DNA of 63,307 nt, from positions 1 through 63,307 of the forward strand of contig JAQGEF010000022.1 in assembly GCA_027854065.1 (NCBI GenBank), written 5' to 3'. A program made the position numbers and the translations under genes. Of the stretch, positions 17,318 through 26,339 are shown piece by piece; within the stretch, counting starts at the first letter, position 1; every line of letters begins with the position of its first letter. The notes beneath the pieces are model-generated. The model worked only from the letters and a program-made list of their open reading frames with translations. It was not told the DNA's origin and did no database searches. Source of the stretch: Polluticaenibacter yanchengensis. Lineage in GTDB: Bacteria > Bacteroidota > Bacteroidia > Chitinophagales > Chitinophagaceae.

Positions 17318-18412
17318 TCATTTCGCTATTTTACCAGGTTTTACAAGGTAGAATACATAGATGAGTACCAGCATAAAAACCATCCCAATTAACTGGTGTA
17401 TTTGTGCGAGGTTTTCAAAAATGCCCCAGGAATTTGGTATAATAGATTTAGCATTCAGTACGGTTAAAATACCAAGCAGTACCTGGATAAATATAAACAG
17501 TAAAGGCCACATAGCAGCCTTTTGCAGTTTTTGAGATTTATTAGTAATCGCTTTCAGTTTAAACGTCAATACAATAGTCAGGACAATTAAAAGATAGGCA
17601 ATACCCCTGTGCATAAAATGCACCATTATTTTATTGTCAATAAAATTCAGCATGCCATGGTCTGCCACATATAAGCCCGGCGGGTTGAGTAGATAACCAT
17701 TAATATCCGGCCAGGTAGAAGCTGCAGTAGCGCCTTTGTGCCCCGCCATCAAAGCACCATAAGCCAGTTGCACCAGTAATACACCTGCAATAATACAGAT
17801 CCACTTTCGTGCAGGCGCGCTGTCATTCTGCTGTACAGGTGGTATTAACAACTTTAGTGCAAACCAGAAAACATATGCCAGCAGGATCAATGCCATAACA
17901 AAATGCACCGCCAGCCTTGTAGGTTTTACATATACCGCATCACCCACAAGCCCGCTCGCCACCATTACCCAACCGATAGCGCCCTGCAATGCGCCCAAAA
18001 CAAATAATACCACAAATGGTTTTATCATCTCCTTGCGAAACTTGCCTTTAACGGCAAAATAAGCGAACCCTATTGCAAACACCACACCCAGCAACCTTGC
18101 CCAAAAACGGTGAAACCATTCCCAGAAAAATATAGATTTAAAATCCGATAAATTAAAGTCCGCGTTCAATAATTTAAATTGAGGCGTTTGCTGGTATTTG
18201 GCAAATTCCTCCACCCATTTTTCATGGCTCAAAGGAGGTAAAGCCCCCGTAATAACATCCCATTCAGTAATACTTAAACCACTACCTGTCAACCTGGTAA
18301 TTCCACCTAATGCAATTTGTATGATGACCATGATCACACCGGCTATTAACCAGTATGCTACTTGTTTATCGTTCTTTTGCTGTTGTCCGATATTGGAAAT
18401 TGAGGATGACAT
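17318..18412 (-). CDS. ctaA: Heme A synthase
   Basis: Inner-membrane enzyme (COX15/CtaA) that oxidises the methyl group of heme O to a formyl group, giving heme A for aa3-type cytochrome oxidase. The 364-residue protein has eight hydrophobic segments. It carries the N-terminal QIALGGITRLTGSGLSITEW signature, the heme-ligand histidine in FFWEWFHRFWARLLG, and later histidines in MHFMHRGIAYL-like and QIHQLIGM stretches. The long form matches the alpha-proteobacterial/eukaryotic type rather than short Bacillus CtaA. The heme O synthase gene is not in this window. Confidence 0.95.
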   Translation of the reverse strand: MSSSISNIGQQQKNDKQVAYWLIAGVIMVIIQIALGGITRLTGSGLSITEWDVITGALPPLSHEKWVEEFAKYQQTPQFKLLNADFNLSDFKSIFFWEWFHRFWARLLGVVFAIGFAYFAVKGKFRKEMIKPFVVLFVLGALQGAIGWVMVASGLVGDAVYVKPTRLAVHFVMALILLAYVFWFALKLLIPPVQQNDSAPARKWICIIAGVLLVQLAYGALMAGHKGATAASTWPDINGYLLNPPGLYVADHGMLNFIDNKIMVHFMHRGIAYLLIVLTIVLTFKLKAITNKSQKLQKAAMWPLLFIFIQVLLGILTVLNAKSIIPNSWGIFENLAQIHQLIGMVFMLVLIYVFYLVKPGKIAK

Positions 18413-18527
18413 AAGCCTGAATATTAATCCTGAAAAATTTTTGCAAATGTATCTATAAGTTTCCAGTTCAGGGCTTTTTGTAACGCAGTTTTAACGATAG
18501 CCCTCTATTTTCAACTTTACTTTTTTC

Positions 18528-18681
18528 TTTTTTTGGGGCTGTCAGCTATCGGTCCCTGACCGGGCGTCAGTCAGGTGTGTTTTGGGGTTCGCTGCGCTCC
18601 GTGCTGGTGTCCACAGAATTATTGCCGGTTCCTTACGCCGCACCCGCCGCTAAGGCGGCGGCCCACACCCACCGCAGCCTC
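18528..18681 (-). repeat. Dispersed GC-rich repeat, copy C (inverted, variant)
   Basis: It begins with TTTTTTTGGGGCTG on the plus strand and ends in CCCACCGCAGCC. The middle shares the phrase TTTTGGGGTTCGCTGCGCTC with copy F, so C and F form a subfamily. A GCCGCTAAGGCGGC hairpin lies inside. It sits between divergent genes rather than at a gene end. Confidence 0.65.
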
Positions 18682-18850
18682 TCTCCATTGTAGTACTATT
18701 AATCATCCCGAAACAATTCAATTCCTACCGTCGCTCAATAAGCGCACTAACCCGCAGCCTTTTATCATATTCATCACAATTTTTTCATTCGATTTCCATT
18801 ATATTTGAAACACATAAGTTAAGAATTGCCTGATTATAGAAGCCAACTCC

Positions 18851-19056
18851 GGATAATGGAAGGGTGAGGGATAGTAGTAAAGTACCCCACAGGCGGCATA
18901 TGAAATAACGATAGCGAAGCTAAGTTGCCCGGATTGCCGCCGAGGAGTACTTACGGATAGCCCGGCCCTTTGCCTGCAGAAAACAAAATATGCCGGCTAT
19001 TACAACATAACAGCTCCGGAAAAACTGGCAAAGGGACACCCCCACAATAATCAGGC
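18851..19056. repeat. Second GC-rich repeat-like block
   Basis: A GC-rich island in the 700-base gap between ctaA and the thioesterase gene. It contains AGGGTGAGGGATAGTAG near the left and GGATAGCCCGGCCC in the middle, the latter resembling GGAATAGCCCGG of the dispersed family, and ends GGGACACCCCC. Only one copy of this exact layout is seen here. No gene fits. Confidence 0.4.
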
Positions 19057-19121
19057 ATTAACTAAAATGACTGCGCGATAACGAAGAATAAACTATTATA
19101 AAATTAAAACAGGGGCGCTAT

Positions 19122-19577
19122 ATGGATTTATCACAATTATTTAAATACAGAGATTTGGCTACTTCCGGAAAATGGCATGAAGTAGAAAAATTATTTAATA
19201 ATTCCGTGCAACTGAAACATGCAGGCGCACAGATTGATTTAAGTAATATTGAACGCCCTAAAGCATCCATTACGGAGGTACAGGACTTTCATAAAGGCGG
19301 TATTGGCAGCGATGCCATTAACGGAGGCGTTATATCCATGCTGGCAGACCTGGCACTAGGATTATTAGGCTTACAGTTTTTTAAAGAAGGAATGACCGCT
19401 ACCGCCCAACTGCAGGTAAACTACCTGAAACCATTCAGGACCAATGCAATTACGGCAGAATCATTTTTGACGCAAACTGTTGGCAACAGGTTGTTCGGCA
19501 CTGTGGAATTAAGAAATCACCACGGCGAAGTTTGTGCTGTCGCATATGGTATTCTGGCCAAAAGCATTAGTCTGTAA
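19122..19577 (+). CDS. PaaI-family hotdog thioesterase
   Basis: A 151-residue acyl-CoA thioesterase of the hotdog fold. The motif GGIGSDAINGGVISMLADLA contains the conserved Asn/Gly and acidic residue of PaaI enzymes. It is followed by TAQLQVNYLKPF, a typical central strand, and a C-terminal strand ending VAYGILAKS. It lies 20 bases upstream of an acyl-CoA ligase and likely acts on the same acyl-CoA pool. Confidence 0.8.
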   Translation: MDLSQLFKYRDLATSGKWHEVEKLFNNSVQLKHAGAQIDLSNIERPKASITEVQDFHKGGIGSDAINGGVISMLADLALGLLGLQFFKEGMTATAQLQVNYLKPFRTNAITAESFLTQTVGNRLFGTVELRNHHGEVCAVAYGILAKSISL

Positions 19578-19597
19578 CTCTTTTAAAATCTTGCTAT

Positions 19598-21400
19598 ATG
19601 ATTGCACCTACAAGATTATTCGATTTGCTGGAATTTCAACAGGAGAAATTCAATTTAAATAAAATGTTGTCCGGAAAAGTAAATGGCAATTGGGTAAGCT
19701 ATAGTACCACACAGGCCATTGAGATGAGTAATGCGTTAAGTGCTGGCCTGCTAAGCCTCGGCATTACCGGCAATGATTTTACCGTAGAAAATGCGGACAA
19801 AGTAGCCATCATATCTAACAACAGGCCGGAATGGGTGTTTACGGATATGGCCTGTCAGCAGATTGGCGCAGTGCTTACACCTATTTATCCTACCACCAGC
19901 AACAATGAAATTGAATTTATTTTTAATGATGCAGAGGTGAAAGTATGCTTTGTGAGCAATAAAGACCTGTATGAAAAAATTAAAAGTCTACAGCCAAATA
20001 TCCCGACACTTCAATACATTTTCTCTTTTAATGAAATAGAAGGTATTCCCAACTGGAAAACACTTTTAGAAGCTGCTACAGATGAACAGCTAAAAAATGT
20101 GGAATTTATAAAACAACGGATAGATCCGAGTAGCGTAGCCACCATTATATACACCAGTGGCACGACCGGGTTTCCTAAAGGAGTCATGTTATCCCACAGG
20201 AATATTTTATCCAATGCATTGCTGTCTATCAAATCATTTCCCTTTGAGGACGCAAACGGCGGCAAAGTATTGAGTTTTCTGCCACTGAACCATATTTTCG
20301 AGCGGATGGTCTCCTACATTTATATCCATAACGGTTACAGCATCTGGTACGCGGAAAGCATGGAGACTATTGCCGACAACCTGAAAGAAGTGAAGCCTAA
20401 TGGTTTTACCACGGTACCCCGCTTACTGGAGAAAGTATATGAAAGCATTGTAAACAAAGGTCATGCACTAACCGGCATAAAAAAACAACTTTTCTTCTGG
20501 GCACTGAAATTGGGCCTGCAATACGATAATATAAACAGGGGCAGCTGGTGGTACAGGTTGCAGCTGGCCATTGCAAATAAACTGGTATTCAGTAAATGGC
20601 GGGAAGGGCTCGGTGGCAATATAGAATTCATCATTTCCGGTGGTGCTGCCTGCCAGGAAAGGTTGTTACGCATTTTCAACAGTGCCAGGATACCGGTGTT
20701 TGAGGGTTACGGCCCTACAGAAAACAGCCCTGTAATATCTGTAAACTGCAATATACCAGGTGGCACCAAATACGGCACGGTCGGATTACCTATACTGGGA
20801 CAGGAAGTAAAGCTGGCAGAAGATGGAGAAATACTGGTGAAGGGGCCGAGTGTGATGGTCGGGTACTATAAACGGCCGGACCTGACAGCAGAAGTTGTAA
20901 AAGAAGGCTGGTTACTGACCGGCGATATTGGTTGTTGGGTTGATGACCGGTTCCTGAAAATTACAGACAGGAAAAAGGAATTGTTTAAAACAAGCGGTGG
21001 TAAATATGTAGCACCACAACCGATAGAGAATAAATTTAAAGAAAACCGGTATATAGAACAGATAATGGTAGTAGGCGCCGGGGAGAAGTTCGTATCTGCT
21101 TTGATTGTACCTAGCTTTGTTAATTTAAAAGCATACCTGGAAGAACAGGGAGAGACATATACCAGTAATGAAGCAGCTATAAATAATCCGAAAGTGAAAG
21201 CGTTGATCGATGGTGTGGTAGATGGTTTTAATGCCAAAATAAACCATGTGGAGCAAGTGAAGCGCTACCAGCTTTTGCCTAAGGAATGGAGTATTGACGG
21301 TGGAGAAATGACTCCTAAACTGAGCCTGAAGCGCAAGGTAATAATGGAAAAGTATAAAGATTACCTGGATAAGATATATACAGGTGCCGATAAAGTATAA
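19598..21400 (+). CDS. Long-chain fatty-acid--CoA ligase
   Basis: AMP-forming acyl-CoA synthetase that activates fatty acids by an acyl-adenylate. The 600 residues carry the P-loop-like motif TIIYTSGTTGFPKG, the GYGPTENSPV motif, LTGDIGCWVD, and ITDRKKELFKTSGGKYVAPQ with the C-terminal catalytic Lys region. The bulky form with an insertion after residue 400 fits the FACL/FadD group. The thioesterase gene directly upstream suggests a small two-gene operon closed by a terminator. Confidence 0.92.
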   Translation: MIAPTRLFDLLEFQQEKFNLNKMLSGKVNGNWVSYSTTQAIEMSNALSAGLLSLGITGNDFTVENADKVAIISNNRPEWVFTDMACQQIGAVLTPIYPTTSNNEIEFIFNDAEVKVCFVSNKDLYEKIKSLQPNIPTLQYIFSFNEIEGIPNWKTLLEAATDEQLKNVEFIKQRIDPSSVATIIYTSGTTGFPKGVMLSHRNILSNALLSIKSFPFEDANGGKVLSFLPLNHIFERMVSYIYIHNGYSIWYAESMETIADNLKEVKPNGFTTVPRLLEKVYESIVNKGHALTGIKKQLFFWALKLGLQYDNINRGSWWYRLQLAIANKLVFSKWREGLGGNIEFIISGGAACQERLLRIFNSARIPVFEGYGPTENSPVISVNCNIPGGTKYGTVGLPILGQEVKLAEDGEILVKGPSVMVGYYKRPDLTAEVVKEGWLLTGDIGCWVDDRFLKITDRKKELFKTSGGKYVAPQPIENKFKENRYIEQIMVVGAGEKFVSALIVPSFVNLKAYLEEQGETYTSNEAAINNPKVKALIDGVVDGFNAKINHVEQVKRYQLLPKEWSIDGGEMTPKLSLKRKVIMEKYKDYLDKIYTGADKV

Positions 21401-21412
21401 TGATTAAAAAAT

Positions 21413-21447
21413 AAACCTGGAAGTATTTATAAAATGTTTCCAGGTTT
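21413..21447 (+). terminator. Terminator of the acyl-CoA ligase gene
   Basis: AAACCTGGAA pairs with TTCCAGGTTT across a 15-base loop and is followed by GTTTTTTA. Confidence 0.8.
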
Positions 21448-21475
21448 GTTTTTTATACCCTTCTTTAAAAATACA

Positions 21476-21653
21476 ATGGAAAATATTATTGATTTTGCAG
21501 GTAAAGCACCATCGCCGTGGAATACAAAAACAATTATCCCGGGTGCCGGAATTATAGCCAGTGGCTGGACCTAGTTCCGGGTTCTCACCCGATGAACAGC
21601 ATTTTGGTATATTTGGCTCTGCCGGAGCAGAAATATTTACAAGAGAAAGCTAA
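21476..21653 (+). pseudogene. Short ORF apparently split by a frameshift
   Basis: An ATG at 21476 opens 32 codons ending at the TAG at 21572. From 21573 another frame continues for 26 codons rich in Gly/Ser/Phe (GFSPDEQHFGIFGSAGAEIF) to a TAA at 21651. Joining the frames would give a roughly 58-residue protein-like sequence. It may be a decayed small gene or a coincidence. I do not recognise the product. Confidence 0.3.
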
Positions 21654-21719
21654 TCAATCGTTTTTTCAAGCCATAATACCACAAATAAACCTCCATAACC
21701 GTTCATACAATTTTTCATG

Positions 21720-21746
21720 TTTGCTTATTGAATGCTTATACATTTG
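21720..21746 (+). promoter_or_regulatory. Candidate promoter of the tolC-like gene
   Basis: TTTG at 21720-21723 and TACATTTG at 21739-21746 match -33 and -7 elements, though the 15-base spacer is short. The -7 box ends only 7 bases before the ATG, so a transcript from it would be nearly leaderless. Confidence 0.35.
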
Positions 21747-21753
21747 TATAGCG

Positions 21754-23190
21754 ATGAAAAAGATTTTAACTACCACCTTTATATTACTACTGGCCAGTCC
21801 TGCTTTATTTAGCCAGGAAAAATGGGACCTGAAAAAGTGTGTTGCCTATGCTTTGGAAAATAATATAGATATTAAGCAAAGCCGCATTCAGGAGAAACTA
21901 AGCGAGCTGACTTATAAGCAGAGCAAGGACGGACGCTGGCCTACATTAAGCTTTTCTACTGGTTTTGGAGAGCAGTTTGGTAGAAGTATTGACCCTACGA
22001 CCAACCAGTTTACCACCAATGCCATCTCTCAGGCAAGTGCCGGTTTGCAATCAGGTGTTACTTTATTCAACTTTTTCTCCATCAAAAACAATATTGATGC
22101 TAACAGGATTAACCTGAGCGCTGCGGAAAAGCAGACTGAAAAGCTACAGAACGACATTGCGTTAAATGTTGCTGCAGCCTATTTACAGGCACTGCTTACC
22201 AACGAACAGGCCAATATAGCACAGGTGCAACTGAGCCAGACAAGCGAGCAGTTAAACATGACGCGCAAGCGGGTAGACGCAGGTGATTTACCGGAACTGA
22301 ATGCTGTTATGCTGGAATCCCAATTAGCAACGGATAGCAGCAACTTTTTGGTTACAAAATCGCAATATGAATTAAATCTTTTATCGCTGAAAGCATTATT
22401 GAACCTGCCGGCTGAATACCCGTTTGCCATTGCCACACCCAACATCAGTGAAATACCGGTTGTACCCATCGCAGAGTTAAATCCAAATGATGTGTATGGT
22501 TCTGCTGCCAATATCAATCCTTTACTGAAAGTGTCCCAGTTAAAACTGGAAGCTGCCAAAAAAAATACGTTGGTGGCACGCGGACAAATGTACCCGTCAT
22601 TAAGCGCATTCGGCAACCTGAACAGTGGCTATTCCAGCGCCTTAAAAAATTACTATACCGGAACCACCTCTACAGTCTTTTTGCCATCTGCTTTATACGT
22701 TGACAACAATGGTACTCGTTTACCGGTGTATTCGCCTAGTATTACCTATAGCGAAATTCAAAAAGCATCCCTGCCTCGCCAGTTCAATAATAACTTCCAG
22801 CAAAGCATTGGATTATCATTAAGCGTTCCTATTTTTAACGGGAACCAATTACGGACCAACTGGAATCGTGCGAAGCAGAATGAAAGATCCATGCAGTTGC
22901 AAACACAGGCAGATTCTCTATCTTTAAAACAAAGCATTCACCAGGCATATCAAAATGTAATAAGTGCATTACAAACAAAGAACAGCAGGGAAAAAGCAGT
23001 GATTGCTGCCCAACGTTCTTACGACTTAGGTCGCAAACGTTACGAAATAGGCATGTTGCCTACATTGGACCTGACGGTTTTACAAGGCAACTTACAACGT
23101 GCTAAAATAGATGCCGTAACTGCCGATTTTGATTATGTATTTAAATTGAAAGTTTTAGAATTTTATAAAGAAAACAGCATTAAACTTTAG
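21754..23190 (+). CDS. TolC-family outer-membrane efflux protein
   Basis: Outer-membrane channel subunit of a tripartite efflux or secretion system. The ATG at 21754 is chosen because it starts a standard signal peptide (MKKILTTTFILLLASPALFS). The open frame extends 79 codons upstream but through sequence that does not look coding. The 478-residue chain has the two OEP repeats rich in coiled coil: KKCVAYALENNIDIKQSRIQ at the start and QSIGLSLSVPIFNGNQLRTN near residue 355. The adaptor gene follows after 93 bases; no inner-membrane pump gene is nearby. Confidence 0.9.
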   Translation: MKKILTTTFILLLASPALFSQEKWDLKKCVAYALENNIDIKQSRIQEKLSELTYKQSKDGRWPTLSFSTGFGEQFGRSIDPTTNQFTTNAISQASAGLQSGVTLFNFFSIKNNIDANRINLSAAEKQTEKLQNDIALNVAAAYLQALLTNEQANIAQVQLSQTSEQLNMTRKRVDAGDLPELNAVMLESQLATDSSNFLVTKSQYELNLLSLKALLNLPAEYPFAIATPNISEIPVVPIAELNPNDVYGSAANINPLLKVSQLKLEAAKKNTLVARGQMYPSLSAFGNLNSGYSSALKNYYTGTTSTVFLPSALYVDNNGTRLPVYSPSITYSEIQKASLPRQFNNNFQQSIGLSLSVPIFNGNQLRTNWNRAKQNERSMQLQTQADSLSLKQSIHQAYQNVISALQTKNSREKAVIAAQRSYDLGRKRYEIGMLPTLDLTVLQGNLQRAKIDAVTADFDYVFKLKVLEFYKENSIKL

Positions 23191-23283
23191 TAGGTAGTTT
23201 TTTATTGCTGCACAAATTATAGAGACAGGGCAATTAAATAACATCTGTTTATTGTATTTAAACTATAGGCTAATAAATATATT

Positions 23284-24648
23284 ATGAGTAAAAAATTAAA
23301 ATGGATATTAGGTATTGCGGTGGTATTACTAATATTATTTCTTGTTTTCGGCAGAAAAAAGGATGAAGGTATTAATGTAGCCGTAGAAGCTGTTGGCAAC
23401 AAAAATGTGATTGAAACCGTAAATGCCAGTGGTAAAATATATCCTGAAGTAGAAGTAAAAGTAAGCCCGGATATTAGCGGAGAGATTGTAGAACTGAACG
23501 TAATGGAAGGTGACAGCGTGAAAAAAGGACAGGTTGTTGCAAGAATCTTTGCCGATTTATATGCCGACCAGCAAAGCCAGGCAGCGGCGATTGTAAGCCA
23601 GCAAAAGTACCAGGTAAAAAATGCGGAAGAGCAGATTGCCGGTTTAAAGAGCGCAATGGACCAGACCGAAGCAGCATTTAAACGTCAGAAACAATTATTA
23701 GCCGATAAAGTCATTAGCCAGTCCGAGTTTGAAATTGCCCAGAATGCCTATTTATCTGCCAAAGCTAATTATAGTGCCAGTCTTCAAAACGTATCAGCCA
23801 GCAAAGCCGGTGTACAAAGCGCACAGGCAAGCCTGAACCGCGCCAGCAAAGATGTAGGCCGTGCTACATTAATAGCCCCAATGGATGGGGTGGTTAGCTT
23901 ATTGAATGTAAAAAAAGGGGAACGTGTAGTTGGTACAGCGCAAATGGCCGGTACGGAAATGATGCGTATCGCAGATATGGGTTCTATTGAAGTACGTGTG
24001 GATGTACCTGAAAACGACATTCCAAAAGTAAGCATTGGTGATACCGCTATAGTAAATGTTGATGCCTATTTCAACAGGACATTCAAAGGGATTGTGTACC
24101 AAATTGCCAGCAGCCAGAATGGCGCCATCAATGCCAGTACATTAACGACGACTACCAGTAATGAAGTGACCAACTATAAAGTGTATATCCGCTTACTGAA
24201 AAGCAGTTATGAAGACTTAATCGTTCCGGGTAAAAAACAAAATTTCCCTTTCCGCCCGGGTATGACCGCCACTGCTGATATCCAGACAACCAGGAAAAAC
24301 AATATACTGGCAGTACCTATTAATGCTGTTACAACCCGTACAAAAACGAAAGATGCTGAAAAACCGGCTGCTGAAGTAAGTTTCGACCAGGAAGGGATTG
24401 CAGCAAGTGATGATGATGAATCAGAAGTCGTAGTGTTTGTTATTGATTCTGCCGGTACATCTGTAAAAAAACGCCTGGTTAAAACAGGCATCCAGGACAG
24501 TAAAAATATAGAAATTACGTCCGGTTTAAAAGTAGGAGACAAGATTGTGGTAGAGCCGTATAACGTTATATTTAAAGATTTAAACGACGGCTCAAAGGTA
24601 AAAGTGGTTGATAAGAAAGACCTCTTTAAAACGACCGGGAAAAAATAA
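23284..24648 (+). CDS. Periplasmic adaptor (membrane fusion) protein, HlyD/MacA-like
   Basis: Adaptor linking an inner-membrane transporter to the TolC-type channel. The 454 residues comprise one N-terminal membrane anchor (KWILGIAVVLLILFLVFG), a lipoyl half (DISGEIVELNVMEGDSVKKG), a long coiled-coil hairpin (about 95-200), the second lipoyl half (APMDGVVSLLNVKKGERV) and beta-barrel and membrane-proximal domains to the end. The layout resembles MacA-type adaptors that pair with ABC permeases. It is the last gene of the pair and is followed by a strong terminator. Confidence 0.9.
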   Translation: MSKKLKWILGIAVVLLILFLVFGRKKDEGINVAVEAVGNKNVIETVNASGKIYPEVEVKVSPDISGEIVELNVMEGDSVKKGQVVARIFADLYADQQSQAAAIVSQQKYQVKNAEEQIAGLKSAMDQTEAAFKRQKQLLADKVISQSEFEIAQNAYLSAKANYSASLQNVSASKAGVQSAQASLNRASKDVGRATLIAPMDGVVSLLNVKKGERVVGTAQMAGTEMMRIADMGSIEVRVDVPENDIPKVSIGDTAIVNVDAYFNRTFKGIVYQIASSQNGAINASTLTTTTSNEVTNYKVYIRLLKSSYEDLIVPGKKQNFPFRPGMTATADIQTTRKNNILAVPINAVTTRTKTKDAEKPAAEVSFDQEGIAASDDDESEVVVFVIDSAGTSVKKRLVKTGIQDSKNIEITSGLKVGDKIVVEPYNVIFKDLNDGSKVKVVDKKDLFKTTGKK

Positions 24649-24650
24649 GA

Positions 24651-24685
24651 AATAAAGCCGATTGAATGATTCAATCGGCTTTATT
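24651..24685 (+). terminator. Terminator of the adaptor gene
   Basis: A perfect 15-bp stem (AATAAAGCCGATTGA against TCAATCGGCTTTATT) with the 5-base loop ATGAT, starting 2 bases after the stop. Confidence 0.92.
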
Positions 24686-24690
24686 ATTAC

Positions 24691-25333
24691 CTCATCTAAA
24701 TGACTGTAATTACAAAACTCTCCTCGTCTTACATCGTCATTCCGACGCAGGAGGAGTCGACTCAAATTATACACTAAGCAAGGAATATTATCTTATGCTT
24801 TACAAGCAGATTTCTCCTCGGACTACTCCAGTTTAAAACAGATTTAATCTCACCTCGTCGAAATGACTGCTATTCCAAGAGCCTCCATTTTACATACACA
24901 TCGTCATTCCGACGCAGGAGGAATCTGCTCAAATTATACACTAAGCAAGGAATATTATCTTATGCTTTAAAAGGAGATTTCTCCTCGGACTACTCCGGTT
25001 TAAAACAGCTTCAAACGCTCCTCGTCGAAATGACTGCTATTCCAAGAGCCTCCATTTTACATACACATCGTCATTCCGACGCAGGAGGAATCTGCTCAAA
25101 TTATACACTAAGCAAGGAATATTATATTATGCTTACCAAGGAGATTTCTCCTCGGACTACTCCGGTTTAAAACAGCTTCAAACGCTCCTCGTCGAAGTGA
25201 CTCCAATGCCAAAAGTGTCCATTTCTCACATCGTCATTCCGACGCAGGAGGAATCTACTCAAATTACAAAAGAGGCCAAGGAGTATTATCTTGTGATTGA
25301 TAAGAGAATTCTATCCAACCTCACTGAAATAAT
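24691..25333. repeat. Tandem array of about 167-bp quasi-palindromic units
   Basis: The word TCGTCATTCCGACGCAGGAG recurs at 24734, 24901, 25068 and 25231, giving periods of 167, 167 and 163 bases. Each unit is itself an imperfect inverted repeat: a left arm GTCATTCCGACGCAGGAGGA and a right arm that reads back as GTCATTTCGACGAG, with an AT-rich centre (ATTATACACTAAGCAAGG). A 33-base spacer separates units. The fourth unit is degenerate and a partial unit precedes the first. No gene lies in the 719-base gap. Confidence 0.9.
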
Positions 25334-25367
25334 CACCCGCTGATTAATCAATTGCAATAAACCTAAA

Positions 25368-26000
25368 TCAAAACAACATCTGTACCTGGTTATCGCCTAC
25401 CTTTTTGGTATCCAGCTTTACTTCAGAAGGTATGGTAATCTTTCCTTGCAGCCAATCCCGTTCTTCATCCACATTCAAAATTAAAGGCATTCTCTTTTTT
25501 GTATTATGAATAGTTGACATCAACTCATTCGCAGGCTGTGTCAGTATCGTATAAGTATGGTGTACTTCTTTCGAAACAGGGTGCTCCCATTGATTGTACA
25601 AACCACCCAAAGCAAAATCATCCGTATTGTTAAGGGTAATCAAATATTGTTGTTTGTTTTTGCCTTTACCATCCAGCCATTGCCATTCATAAAACCCGGA
25701 TACTAATACCAGGCATCTTTGTGTAACAATATTTTTAAACGAGGCAACTTCCGCTATGGTTTCAATTTTCGCATTCAAAGTAGATTTCTGAATCTCTTCA
25801 TTTTTGCTCCAGGAGGGAATAAGTCCCCATTCAAACAACCGGATATGCGACTCGTCAACATTCGTAATGACAGGCGTCCTGGGATGCTTGAAACCATTGT
25901 AATGTTCATTTGGCAAATACTCCTTTTCGTTTAACATCCTGGCGTGAAACCTTCGTTCAAGCTTCTTAACATCCGATGATTGCTTTGTATGAAAACACAT
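25368..26000 (-). CDS. SOS response-associated peptidase, YedK/HMCES family
   Basis: Protein that forms a covalent thiazolidine cross-link with abasic sites in single-stranded DNA, shielding them. The ATG at 26000 is required because the second residue, Cys2, becomes the N-terminal catalytic cysteine; a longer open frame upstream runs through repeat DNA. The 210 residues carry NAKIETIAEVASFKN (the substrate-side Asn and Glu), then RCLVLVSGFYEWQW and the catalytic His region in HTYTILTQPAN. Bacteroidota members often start MCFH rather than the MCGR seen elsewhere. Confidence 0.9.
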   Translation of the reverse strand: MCFHTKQSSDVKKLERRFHARMLNEKEYLPNEHYNGFKHPRTPVITNVDESHIRLFEWGLIPSWSKNEEIQKSTLNAKIETIAEVASFKNIVTQRCLVLVSGFYEWQWLDGKGKNKQQYLITLNNTDDFALGGLYNQWEHPVSKEVHHTYTILTQPANELMSTIHNTKKRMPLILNVDEERDWLQGKITIPSEVKLDTKKVGDNQVQMLF

Positions 26001-26090
26001 GATTGCTGATTTAAATTGCTGCGCCGAAAGTACGCAGAACCATTGACAATTTGATTGACACAATAGCCAAATAGCATAGTAAATGCTGAC

Positions 26091-26260
26091 GGGCTGCGGG
26101 ATATATTGGGCAGCGAGGCACGAGCTGGTACCGTGCCGGCATTGAACCTGTATAAAATATACCAATCAGTATAAAATAAAAGTGCGCACGGTACGGCACC
26201 CCAATGTAGCCCCGACAACTGTAAAACAGGATTACAAAAGCCAACAGCCCCCAATAAAAA
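26091..26260 (+). repeat. Dispersed GC-rich repeat, copy E
   Basis: It starts GGGCTGCGGGATATATTGGG and ends CAGCCCCCAATAAAAA. The middle has diverged and holds its own inverted repeat (GTACCGTGC against GCACGGTAC) around an AT-rich centre. It lies between the yedK-like start and the end of the argE-like gene. Confidence 0.7.
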
Positions 26261-26339
26261 TAAGGAATGGATAAAAAAAGAGGAATGCATTACTGTACTG
26301 ATACAATAACGCACTCCCCTGCATACTATTTTGGAATAA

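Noticed and set aside
24691..25333. Considered as a CRISPR array
   Set aside because: Units are about 167 bases, themselves palindromic and nearly identical throughout, with 33-base spacers that are identical rather than unique. No cas gene is present.
26001..26165. N-terminal extension of the YedK-like protein
   Set aside because: YedK enzymes need Cys at position 2 after the initiator Met, which fits only the start at 26000; the upstream frame crosses repeat copy E.
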